Shown here: in pieces, positions 22,921 to 33,159 of the stretch | How the letters are laid out: each line of letters opens with the position of its first letter | How positions within the stretch are numbered: the first letter of the stretch is position 1 | Assembly (NCBI RefSeq): GCF_018687715.1 | Contig: NC_056764.1 | Coordinates: 12,607,001-12,671,000, forward strand | Length of the DNA: 64,000 nucleotides | Direction: 5' to 3' | Source: Carya illinoinensis | Taxonomy: Eukaryota > Streptophyta > Magnoliopsida > Fagales > Juglandaceae | Made by a program: the position numbers and the translations under genes | Notes under the pieces: generated by a model | Databases searched by the model: none | What the model saw: only the letters and a program-made list of their open reading frames with translations | What the model was told of the DNA's origin: nothing

Positions 22921-24540
22921 TTGGGCTCTGATATTCAATCCTCTATTTCTTCACAACCCATGTTAAAAAGTCCTCCCATTTTCCCTCAATCCAGTCCCAC
23001 AGCCCCATTCGGCCCACTTACTGATTCTCCCACGACCCAACCCACTTCATCTCTTAGGATTTCTTCTAATTCTATCACTTCTGCATCCCCATCAGACTCG
23101 TCATCCGTCACTTCCTCTGCAATTCCTTCTCATGAAAATACTTCTCTTCCTCCCACAGAATGCTTCTCTTCTTCTCATGACCAACTATTTTCTTCTTCCA
23201 CACCCCCAATGCTTTCTAGATCGAAAACAAACATTTATTGTCCTCACCATCAAACTGACGGAACTATTTCTTGGCCTCCCTGCAAGTCGATGACTTCTCT
23301 CACCACCTCCTTTGTTTCTTCTTCCCCCTTCATTCCTGAAGAGCCCACTTCATTTACAGAGGCCTCCAAGTTTAGGGAATGGCGCACTGCCATGACAACT
23401 GAGATTAATGCCCTTCTCAAAAACAAAACCTGGGATCTTGTCCATTCTTCTCCCACTTATAATCTCCTAGGTTCAAAGTGGGTTCTGAAAACCAAATGAA
23501 GAGCTGATAGATCCCTTAAGCATCACAAGATGCATCTTGTTGCTCAATGGTTTCATCAGCAACCTGACCTGCATTACCAAAAAATTTCAGTCTAGTTGTT
23601 AAACCGGTTACCATTGGTCTTTTGCTTTCACTTGATGTCACTTCTAATTGGCCTCTGCATCAACTCGACGTACAAAATGTATTTTTTCACAGTGACCTTG
23701 AGGTGGCTGTCTACATGAAGCAACCTCCTGGTTTCGTGAATCCAGACTTCCCAGCTCATGTCTATAACTTAAGAAAGTTACGACTTGAAACAAGCTTCTA
23801 GATCTTAGTTTGCTAAGCATAGTGATAGACTACTACATCTTAGTTTTACTTGTTCCATTTTTGACTCCTCGCTTTTCATTATGCATACTACCTCTGGTTG
23901 TTTATATATCTTGATATATGTAAACGACATTTTAGTCACTAGTTCAAATTTTGTGCTTATTTCAGATTTTATCAATTCCTTAAAGCAATACTTTCCTGTT
24001 AAAGATTTAAGGTTGCTTCATTATTTTCTTGGTATAGAGGTTTGTAGAAATTAGTCTGTCTATACTTGTCTCAATCTAAATATGTTACTAATTTGTTACT
24101 ACGTACTAGTATGACGAACTCCAAGGCCATAGAGACACCTATGTCATTTTCTGAGAAATTAACTGCCTTAGATGGACCAACTTTTGAGGACCCTCACTAG
24201 TATTGTAAAGTTGTAGGTAGCCTTCAATATCTTGTATTCATAGACCTGACATATATTTTACTGTGAATTGTGTTTGCCAATTCATGCATTTTCCACACCT
24301 TCTCCACTGGAAGGCTATTAAATGTATTCTCTGGTATCTTAATAAAACTCAATATTTTGGTTTATGCTTTTCTCCATCTTCCACTTATACTCTTACTGCC
24401 TTCTCTGATGTCGACCGGGCCAGTTGCCCTGATGATCGTCTCTCCACAGGAGGTTTTTGTATTTATTTTGGTAATCACTTAATTTCTTGGGGTTCTAAGA
24501 AGCAACCTACTGTTGCTCAATCTTCTACTGAAGCTTAGTA
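22921..24540 (+). pseudogene. copia reverse transcriptase / RNase H remnant
   Basis: A Ser/Pro-rich linker (22921-23300) leads into the reverse transcriptase start (EFREWRTAM-like, ALLKNKTWDLV, GSKWVLKTK, about 23370-23500). A decayed YVND-type active site follows at about 23910-23935 (ILIYVNDILVT), so the family YVDD reads Asn at one catalytic position. RNase H is seen at 24263-24538 (FSDVDRASCPDDRLSTGGFC, ISWGSKKQPTVAQSSTEA). Stops and shifts are frequent. Confidence 0.76.
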
Positions 24541-24875
24541 TAAGTCTATTGCTAATACTATGTGTGAAGTTATTTGGTTGCAGTCATTATTACAAGAACT
24601 TGAAATTGAACTTCCTAATCCATCAACATTTTGGTGTGACAATCTTGGTGCCACCATCTTTTTCTCAATCTAGTTATGCATTAAAGGACAAAGCATGTGG
24701 AGTTAGATTATCACTTTGTTCAGGAAAGAGTCATGGCCAAATCCTTACAAGTGTCTTTCATCTCAAGTAAAGATCAGATTGTTGATATCATGACTAAACC
24801 ACTTTCTTCTCCTCTATTCACACAGGTTTGATCAAGCCTCACTATTATTCCAGTGATGCTTGGATCACAAGGGGA

Positions 24876-25110
24876 TGTTGAGACAAACATACACTCTGCC
24901 TTACCAAAATATCACTCACAACAACCTTCTAGAATAGTGGAGAATATTCTGGGAGATTTGGTCTATAAATAGAAACAATATGTGGCACAATTCTATTATG
25001 ATTTGTTTTTCTATATATTCTGTATTGTGCAATGTAAAACGTATGAAAAGGTAGTGGCTAGAATATTTTACTTTGTTCTTCATAATTCTAGTACTAGGGA
25101 ACTTTTATCA
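24876..25110 (+). repeat. 3' LTR of the decayed copia
   Basis: It begins TGTTGAGACAAACATAC right after the polypurine tract and ends at TTTTATCA (25110). It contains a TATA box (CTATAAATAG, about 24962). There is no partner LTR in the window to confirm the ends. Confidence 0.68.
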
Positions 25111-25489
25111 AACAGCTCTAGTGCAGCTTTGGTTTTTCAATAGGTGTAAAGGCGCCTTCAAATAGAAAAATTACCTACCTAATTAAACACAACACCTTGA
25201 AACTCAAGTTTTCTAGATTGGTTAAAAATCTGGCTCTATTTCTCCGAAATAAATCAAATTAGATGTAGTTAGAAATATTCCATAAGGCGCCTAAATCATT
25301 TTGTTGATGTATAGTTTGCTATAAGAGCTTAGCTATTTAGGACCACTACTAAAATGATCAAATTCTCACACATTAATTTATCTCTGATTTTAATAGCTTT
25401 ATAGATATTTTGACTGCAATAAAATAGGGATTAAAGAGAAGAACTGCGTGCTGGAAAATATTTTGTTGCCCCTACAAATCAACATCGCG
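25111..25489. other. intergenic, nothing recognised
   Basis: AT-rich sequence between the copia LTR and a MITE. It contains two copies of AGGCGCC-like motifs (about 25150 and 25284) but no gene or terminal repeat I can support. Confidence 0.5.
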
Positions 25490-25816
25490 GGCTTGTTTGG
25501 GAACATATCTCATTCCGAAATTCTCATCTCATCTCCTTCACAAATATAATTCAAATAAAAAATTTTCAAACTAATCATTACAACTTTTTCAAAATAAAAA
25601 ACAATTCAACTTTTTCAAATCCTCAAACAAAAATAATATTATAAAACTATATTCTAACAATATTTTAACTTTTTAATATTTTTTATTTTACTTTTTCTTT
25701 CTCATTTTCCAAAACATAAAAAATGCTCAACTTAAACTATCTTACTACTATTCACAAACTATTTTATTACTATTTACAAAATTCTCATCTCTTCTCACTA
25801 TCCAAACTAGTGCTAA
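25490..25816. mobile_element. MITE of the ATCTC-terminus type
   Basis: The left end reads GGGCTTGTTTGGGAACATA and the right end TCTTCTCACTATCCAAAC, giving inverted GTTTGG/CCAAAC ends. Internally it holds CATCTCATCTC, AATTCAAATAAAAAATTTTC and CTATTTACAAA motifs shared with 21878-22098 and 59583-59697. There is no coding sequence. Confidence 0.7.
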
Positions 25817-25919
25817 ACATTTCTTCATTCCCAAAGCAGATAACCGACGTACATAATATTGTTAATATTTGCTTGATAAATGCTTCGTCTACAAATACAT
25901 TTTACAAAAAGAGATTTAT

Positions 25920-26370
25920 AAATTGATATGGCTTAATATATCTAATATGTTAGATTGTAAACTATTTTTATTATAAAATAGATCTAACGTTAGGCTTGTG
26001 CATCCAAACTGATTTTTTTTTTTTTTGGTTCGGAACATAAAAAATCAAGTTTATCCAAGTGGATATCCAGATTTTATATCCAGCCCTATCCAAATGTGGG
26101 TTCTAGATTAATACCCATTACCCGTAATCGGATTTTATATTTTGAAAAAAACAATTATCTTAAAACGAAACGGTTTTTGGACAAATCTGAATATCCAGCT
26201 ACAACTCAGATAAATGAATACACGCCCAGGTTATAATAGGATTAATCCGAGTGGGTAATTGGACTACATGATAAACCTAGATCTGCATCTGGATTTATAT
26301 TATTATCTAACGTATCAGATTAAACTATATAAGTTTATAAACTTCTTATTGTAAGATCTATTTCTAGATC
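25920..26370. mobile_element. MITE with another MITE inserted
   Basis: The flanks of the inner element (TTAGATTGTAAACTATTTTT... at 25950 and AGATTAAACTATATAAGTTT near 26317) look like inverted arms of one short element carrying ATCTAACG motifs. The limits are approximate. Confidence 0.45.
25991..26305. mobile_element. inner hAT-like MITE with 8-base TSD
   Basis: The identical octamer TCTAACGT lies on both sides (25983-25990 and 26306-26313), the size of a hAT target duplication. The left end reads TAGGCTTGTGCATCC, a common plant hAT start; the right end is too decayed for a clear inverted repeat. Confidence 0.55.
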
Positions 26371-27303
26371 TAACACTTCTCTTTTTACTTTCTCATCGTT
26401 CATTAACTTTATTGCCCATTGATCTCCTTGAGAAATATTTCCAAGACAGCTAGCTAGCCTTAGAGTGATGCGTCAAAAATAAGGGGATCACGCTGTTATG
26501 GGGTGTCAAAGTCATCAGGTGTCTCATAGGGTGGAAGCCGAGTGTGTTGAAGTGTGTTCTGAGTGGGCTTTAATTAATCTAGTATTGGAATTTTATCTTA
26601 GTGTATTGCGTACTCCTCTGAGTGTGTGTGGCATACAGCTTGTTCCAATCAAAGTAGTGTTTGTGTTGGGTAATTCTCAAAAGCTATTGTAATATATTCT
26701 TATGATAAAAGTGTTCATATTTTCTCAACAAATATTTGGCATTAGAGACTATCTAAGTCCAACCAATTGGTATCAATCAGAATCTGATTCTAGAAGATAA
26801 ATTCTATCAAGGTATTACTTGTGGACGTACAGAGATTATTGTTTATCGCAATCTGGATTTGTGAAGCTTGTTAGTCCAGAAACTTATTGGAATATTGTAC
26901 TAAGTCACACATTGCAATCTAGTGTTTTGAGGGCTATAGCTAGAGCAGTTATAACTAGTGCTTTCCTAGCTAGCTAGATTGTTACATATATTATCAAGGC
27001 ATGCAATCTACACAGGTGAACTGTGCAATAGAGGAATACAAGATTATATAGTCTTGATGAGGTGTTTGAATAACTCACACGGATCAAGTTGATTGCCTAA
27101 AAAAGTAGTAATGATTTATAATTTACATATTGGTTCCTCCTTACTTCATGAAACTGGATTTTACAAGTGATTCTGGGAATTAAACTTCAAATTTAAAATT
27201 TCCGCTAAAATTTAACGAGGCTGATTATTGTTTTCAATAGTAACTTATCTCAGTGTGGTAAAGGAAAAATCAAATCTAGTTATAAATGCTGAATATGTTT
27301 GTG
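26371..27303. other. intergenic; possible LTR/primer-site relic
   Basis: TGGTATCAATCAGA at 26768-26781 resembles a plant retroelement primer-binding site and is preceded by promoter-like sequence. No partner LTR was found, so this remains a weak hint. No gene is recognised. Confidence 0.3.
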
Positions 27304-27648
27304 CAGACCCAAAGGGTTGGCAAGCCTGAGAGACGTACTGAAGACATAGCAGCTTCTTTATTTAGGGTGGTACTAAGACATAGACCGGGGTATGCTAGAG
27401 GTCTAGGCGAGATGGTAATACCAAAGTCTACGTGACAACGTGACCGTGAACAAGACACAGAATATGCTGAAGCAGTGGAAAGACATTAAAAAGAAGCTGA
27501 GTATTACAAGAGCCAGTTTGAGGAATTGAGGGAAGATGTAAGAGTACTTTTGGAGATGCAATATGAGTATGACAAGACTCTAATGCCTATAATATCAAGA
27601 ATGCAATCCCAAGGAGAGTTGCAGAGGGAGACTCAAGGACCTGCTTAG
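27304..27648 (+). pseudogene. transposase-like remnant (Ptta/En-Spm type?)
   Basis: One frame is coding-like from 27304 to TAG 27646-27648, broken by TGA 27433-27435 and a TAA near 27487. It reads GKPERRTEDIAASLFRVVLR, then RPGYARGLGEMVIPK, then a charged helical tail (YYKSQFEELREDVRVLLEMQ). A basic block with GYARGLG followed by a C-terminal coiled coil recalls the C-terminal region of plant Ptta/En-Spm-like proteins, but I cannot confirm this by search. It could be another plant-specific repeat protein. Confidence 0.38.
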
Positions 27649-28891
27649 AACAGCCATGTTGGAAGACATCTTTAGGTTTTTTGTGTTTTTGAAAGTACTA
27701 TGCTAGCAAGAATTTGTTGGGGTAGACTTTTTTGTGGGAATGATATTGATGTCCCATGCAATGTAGTTTCGTAGCTAGGATGCTTTTTGATCAAATCATT
27801 CCTGGCAGTTTGGTTGGCTCAACATATTAAACTGTGGTGCTTTTGAATTGTCTGGTTTGGGGCATAATTGTATAAGCAGTACATATTAGATAGTGTTATG
27901 GTACGTGGACTTTAATGGAATTCATAGTTGTCTTGTTTTATGGAATAGTTTGTCAATTTCACGATATGGGCTATAGCTAGTTCATGACTTTCAATGTTAT
28001 TTACACGTACAAGTACAGCTTGGCATCAAATCTGATTATTGGTACAAAACTAACACCCGTATATCTTGGTGGACTATACATGAAGCTATGTTTTTTCCAC
28101 AAGGTAATCTGGTTTTAACTTAATAATGTTGATAGCATGAGTGTCAGTATAAAACATTTTTGGTTGGTTTTGGTTAGTAGATATTATATAAGCAGAAGGT
28201 TTTTTTGTTTAATCCAGTACTTGCATATTTATTATACATCATTAAGAAGGTGGTACTCCAGATTGACTATACTAGATGTGTAGTTAATTCATTCTCCAAA
28301 TATTTCATCTAATCAATAATGTGAACAAGCATGTGTGGGGGATAGGGCAGGTAAGATTTGTAGCATACTAAGGTTATATTTTTAAACAAGATAGTCTAAT
28401 GTATGACCTGATAGTGAATATTTGAAATACATCTAAGTGGGTGAAATTGTTATGGGAACAATTTGTCAACCTATGTTTGATGCATACTAATCCTTTTATT
28501 TTAAGCTTTCCCTAATTCTATTGAGTGGAAAATATACATACATGTCTATTTAGATTGGGAAGGTATATGGTTGATTAGCTATAAATAGATGGGGAATGCC
28601 TTATATGAGTTATATTATTGCACTAATTGCAGAGTAGTTGCCCTTTCTTTGTACACTATATTTATAATTGGTTGCTCCGCTGTTGATGGGGTTGGTTTTT
28701 GTCTCAAAACTTGTCTCTATGGATGAACTTGGATGTTAGAGAGAATTATGGTGATGCCAAATCCAATTGCCCAATTCAAATTCAGCATAACAAGATGGTG
28801 GTAGATCAAAACTCAAGGTGGAGTTTGTGATGTTTTAGCATTAATTCACCCACCCTGCCATTTTCATATTATCATTGCTGCCAATAAAGTT
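27649..28891. other. intergenic, nothing recognised
   Basis: AT-rich sequence without a supportable gene, repeat or RNA. It ends with the TATGC target site of the copia element that follows. Confidence 0.5.
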
Positions 28892-28896
28892 TATGC

Positions 28897-29285
28897 TGTT
28901 GTAGGTGGAGACAAAAATAGTGAACAGTGAAATATGCACCGAAAGACACCGAATGCACCGTTGCGTCGTTTGCTCTTTTGTATTGTTAGGCACCTCCCCA
29001 AGCATCATGCAACAAATTGCTGCAATGTAATGATCTGCTCTCCTATAAATAGGAGAGCTTAAGGGTGCAGACTGTGTGTGCAGCAGAGAGAAAACAGAGA
29101 GTGCTGCGCGTGTGCAGGTAGAGTGCATCAGAGAAGTGCATCAAAGTGGGTGAGCGAGAGATTTCTGTAAAAATTATTTTTATAGTGAAATTACAGCAGC
29201 TGTGGACGTAGGCAATTGCCGAACCACGTTAAATTTCATCCCTTCTTTATTTAGAATCGTCTCTGTGTCAGAACAACTCCCAACA
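28897..29285 (+). repeat. 5' LTR of the Tork copia
   Basis: It begins TGTTGTAGGTGGAGAC and ends CTCCCAACA, with a TATA box (CCTATAAATAGGAG, about 29042). Its length equals that of the 3' LTR. Confidence 0.96.
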
Positions 29286-29287
29286 AC

Positions 29288-29299
29288 TGGTATCAGAGT
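29288..29299 (+). promoter_or_regulatory. primer-binding site (initiator Met tRNA)
   Basis: TGGTATCAGAGT starts two bases after the 5' LTR and matches the usual plant iMet complement except at the last base. Confidence 0.88.
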
Positions 29300-29476
29300 A
29301 CTGGTTCGAGCCGTCCAAAAATTCAAATTGTTCAAAATTAATTTTTGACAACTCCACGGTGTTCCTCGCGTCGAGACGAATCCGTTGCCACAAACGGAAT
29401 CGAAAATGGAGGTCAGACGAGGCTACACGCGCCCCTAGAAGATCGGCTCGTGCATCTACTGCAACCCACGCTCCCC

Positions 29477-29630
29477 CACGCGCTCCAGAGGTTGAAGACG
29501 CGTGCACCACATGAGCCCACGCGCCCTCACGCGCTCCAGAGGTTGAAGACGCGTGCACCACAGGCGCCCACGCGCCCCCACGCGCCCTACAGAGGTTCAA
29601 AGCATGTGTCACACGCGCCTCACTCTCCCC
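29477..29630 (+). repeat. GC-rich 51-base leader repeats, three units
   Basis: The block CGCTCCAGAGGTTGAAGACG recurs at 29481 and 29532, and a diverged copy (CGCCCTACAGAGGTTCAAAG) starts at 29583, a period of 51 bases. It lies in the untranslated leader between primer site and gag. The related element at 40094-45052 has a similar leader. Confidence 0.85.
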
Positions 29631-30058
29631 CACGCGCACACAGTACTGTAGCGCGTGTATTACACGCGCCCACGCATTTGCCCATGTGCACTGCACGGCG
29701 CGTGTATCTCACGCTCCAGACAGATCAGAACCGTCCGTTTTTCAGATCTATTTTTGGCTAGATCGAAGCCATTCGGAGTCCGATTTTGATGATCAAATAG
29801 TGCTTTCCAACTATTTGGATCATTCCGGACTCATCCGTACGGTTGAAATTTTGAGATTCGGTATCAGTACATTGGATCTAAACCATCCACGTGTTGCAGA
29901 TCATTTTGGGCTAGATCACGCCAGTTGGAGTTCCATCGCGACGATCAAATAGTGCTGACAAACTATTTGGATCATTCCGGACTCGTTTCCAGCTAATTCG
30001 AGTGTTTCAGACGCAACAGTGATCTTTGTTTGTTTGAATTAAACTCATTTGTAAAGTT

Positions 30059-30406
30059 ATGGCTAGAGAAGAAGCTAAAGGTGTTGGTATCGAGAAATTT
30101 GATGGTACAGATTTTGCCTACTGGAGAATGCAGATAGAGGACTATCTCTATGGGAAGAAACTACATCTTCCACTCCTAGGAAGAAAGCCAGATGACATGA
30201 GCAATGAAAATTGGAGTTTCCTTGATAGACAAGTGTTGGGAGTCATTCGACTAACACTGTCAAGATCAGTTGCACACAATGTGGGAAAGGAAAAGACCAC
30301 AGCGGATTTGATGAAAGCTCTATCGGACATGTACGAGCACCCATCAGCCAATAACAAAGTACATTTGATGTACATGCTATTCTACTTGAGAATGGCAGAA
30401 GGAACT
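30059..30406 (+). pseudogene. gag, N-terminal part
   Basis: It opens at ATG 30059 (MAREEAKGVGIEKFDGTDFA) and runs 116 codons with the copia Gag pattern (YWRMQIEDYLYGKKLH, NWSFLDRQVLGVIRLTLS, NKVHLMYMLFYLRMAEGT). The next codon is TGA, formed by the first three bases of the inserted solo LTR. The reading resumes in phase at 33160 after the duplicated GAACT. Confidence 0.92.
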
Positions 30407-33154
30407 TGATTGAGCTGAAATATTGCATGTTTTAGCTATTTAAAACCAATTTATTTTAAATTCTTCATGACATTATTTTGGTTTTAAATGAAAAAATAGT
30501 TAATAAGTATAAATACGAGTTGTGATTTTTAATTGATCGATATCATGTTTATGCTTAATTTTATAACTATGATTTAATGGGACAATATTTCCTCACATAT
30601 ATAGTCTGTTTTTAATAATTTATTTTTGAGTGTTATTTCTTTCTTCTTATTTTTAGTTTAAATAAAATTCAAATGAGATCCGGTTGGAACTTTTGATAAA
30701 AAATGCATACTAATTGAGAGGAAGGAAGGACGTACTTGGCAGCTTAAAAAGAAGACACAAAATGAAGAATCAGAGGTTATTTTCTTCCTTTGATTATTCA
30801 AGATGCATGTGATCCTCATGGTTGAACGAAACTCACGGAGGCTTGAGAATTTTTGGAGGTGCAACATTAAAGTCTAAAAATGGAGCTGAAACGTAAAGGC
30901 ATGTGGGCTGAAAAAAATAAAAAAAGAAAGAAGGTTGGTGCAGCTAAAGTGGACGGAGAAAAGAGATAGGAGAGTGGGTGAGAAGAGACATTGAAGTAGA
31001 GTGCCATATTCAACAAGAGAAGTCAGCTGTAAATTGTGGTTGGGGGAAATTTGGTGTCGACTTAATATACAAATATATTGCTGGATGAAAAGAGAAAAGA
31101 GGGAAGACGTGGAGAGAGAGCAGAAAAGAAAGTTAAGTGGGGGATGTAGGAGAGTTGAGGTGTGTTGTACGTGCTTGACTTGTGAAGAGAAGAGATAAGA
31201 AAAGTGCAGTGCATTACTTGATTGGAGAGAGTTGTACATTGAATATAAGAGCCGTGCTTGACTTGTAGAGAGGGAGACGTGTAGAAAAAAAAGAAAAGGA
31301 GTCGTGCTTGAGTTTTCAATCAAAGGGAGGAGCCGTGTAAATCAATGGAGACGTGCTGGAATGAATTGTGATTGGAGGAGGACCGACTAGAAGCAGCTAT
31401 ATATATGTATATTGCTGGACGAAAATGAAAAGAGAGGTGAGTAGCAATCGGTTGAAGGGAGCAGGGGAATTTAATTGGCTATTTTGGTAAGAGAGGGTGA
31501 GAAGAGACATTGAGGTGGAGACGTGTGAGTGAAAGAAAGGAGAGTTGCTGGAAAGTAAAGAGAGGGGTCGGTGGGTGTTTTTTATTTTGCTAAAATATGA
31601 AGTCAGTGAGAGAGAATTAAGTGTAGGGAGTTGTGTTGTGCTGGAAGGGTGTCGGTGCAGATTATTTAAGTGTGAGTTGAGAGAGAGATGGGGGGCTGGG
31701 ATGTTGTGTTGGACGTGTAGAGAGAAGCAGTCGGTGGGAATTGTGAGAGTAAGAGGCTTGTGAGTGGAAGAAAGTGAGGTGCTTTAGTGATGTGCTGGAA
31801 AGTGATGAGAGGTGTCTTTGTATTTTACTGAAAAGTGAGGTGCAGGTGAGTGAAAGAAATTCTGGAAGTGAAAGAAGGCAGGTTACGTAAGAGATAGAAA
31901 GGTGAGAGGTGATTTGCTGGAGAGAAAAGTTGAGAGATCATAATTGGTGGGGGCTACGTGAATTCAGTTGGAGAGAGGGGGAGTGAGACGCTGGTAGAAA
32001 GAAGGGATAATCTATGCTTGAGTTTTCTGACTCTACGCTGGAACGGACAGAGAGTGAGAGAGTTGAAAGAGAAGAGAAGTAATCGGTGATAGGTGATTAG
32101 CTGGAGAACAAGGGAGTCGGCTGGAATTATTTCTTTCTTGGAGATGTGTAGGTCAGTTGTAGAGAGGTAGAGGGAGACGTGTAAAGAGTTTCCAGATTTT
32201 CTTTGGGGATTAATGTGAAAAGAAGTTGATGTGGGGGATAGATGTGTGAACCGACTGGAGTAATCTAATTGGATGGGATTTATTTTGGTAGAGAAATGAA
32301 CATGAAGAGAGTATAACGTGGAGTTGAAGTGATTGGAGTTTTCTTTTTTTTGCTTCTTCATGTTTTTCGTTTGGCATCGGGCTGCAGCTTCTTCTTGATG
32401 AATATCTTATAGTTTCAATTTTTGTTTTATGCATTTTAGTAATGTCGTGAGCTTTATTCTTTTGACGTTAACTAGATTCCAAATTTTGTTGTTTCTAAAT
32501 TGTTGCCTAGTATTTCTTGTATTTCATTTTAGTTTTCTAATGAATAATATTTATATGGTTTCTATAGCACTTATAATAAATATGTTTGGCTAAATTTTAA
32601 TACTAAGGTAAGAGGTGAAGTTTAATGATTTAAATATTGTTTTCGGATTCACGTAAAATTTATTCTACGAGCTTGATCGATTGAAGGATTTTATTATTGG
32701 ATATTTTGATTATCTATATACTCGTCTTGATTCATTGTGATTTCTGAATACAGTGAATGCTTGAGGAATCCTTGTGGTATTCAAATAGATTTGTAAATGT
32801 TTTAATCATCAATCGTTCACGCTCAATCATAAGCGACTATTTTTCTTGATCTTAAATGCTAAATCTTCCAATTAAACGAAATCATTATTCTCGTTTAATT
32901 GAAGTAAATCGATCGGAAACAATATCATAAATAATTAAACGGATCCTTGAAACCTTAGTCTTTCTCCATATCTTTATATTCGATTGTACGTTTCTTTTAA
33001 TAACTTCGTTTCATAGTCTGAACTTATTTTCTTTATCACAAAAGCCAATCCCTGTGGATTCGATCCTGTAAGATACTACAACACCTGTATACTTGCAGGT
33101 AAAACTGCACTAAATTTTTGGTTCATTAATTTGAGTCAGAGTTTAGGCGCAACA
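30407..33154 (+). mobile_element. 2.75-kb solo LTR inside gag
   Basis: It begins TGATTGAGCTG and ends GGCGCAACA, with a perfect duplication GAACT on both sides (30402-30406 and 33155-33159). There is no coding sequence or inner second LTR. The 3' part (CCAATCCCTGTGGATTCGAT, then ACTACAACACCTGTATACTT, then GCAGGTAAAACTGCAC) resembles the end of large TAT/Athila-type Ty3/gypsy LTRs, from memory. A purine-rich middle (about 30900-32100) carries repeated GAGACGTGTAGAG-like motifs. A LARD-type unit is a less likely alternative. Confidence 0.82.
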
Positions 33155-33159
33155 GAACT

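Larger units (their letters stand above)
20600..25110 (+). mobile_element. decayed Ty1/copia, 5'-truncated
   Basis: Domains follow the copia order gag, protease/pre-integrase, integrase, reverse transcriptase, RNase H in plus orientation with many frameshifts and stops. The 3' LTR (24876-25110) is preceded by a polypurine tract (CACAAGGGGA, 24866-24875). No 5' LTR or primer-binding site was found; sequence before about 20600 is not recognisable. A MITE is inserted at about 21878-22098. Confidence 0.82.

Noticed and set aside
26768..26781. A full retrotransposon implied by a primer-site motif
   Set aside because: No partner LTR, no gag nearby and no target duplication were found, so only the motif is noted.
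29268..29761. Two long GC-rich open frames on opposite strands
   Set aside because: They are the repeat-rich untranslated leader of the copia element, with low-complexity translation.
30874..32434. Several minus-strand frames rich in Ser/Leu/Phe
   Set aside because: They read the purine-rich strand of the solo LTR in antisense; no domain or codon pattern supports them.
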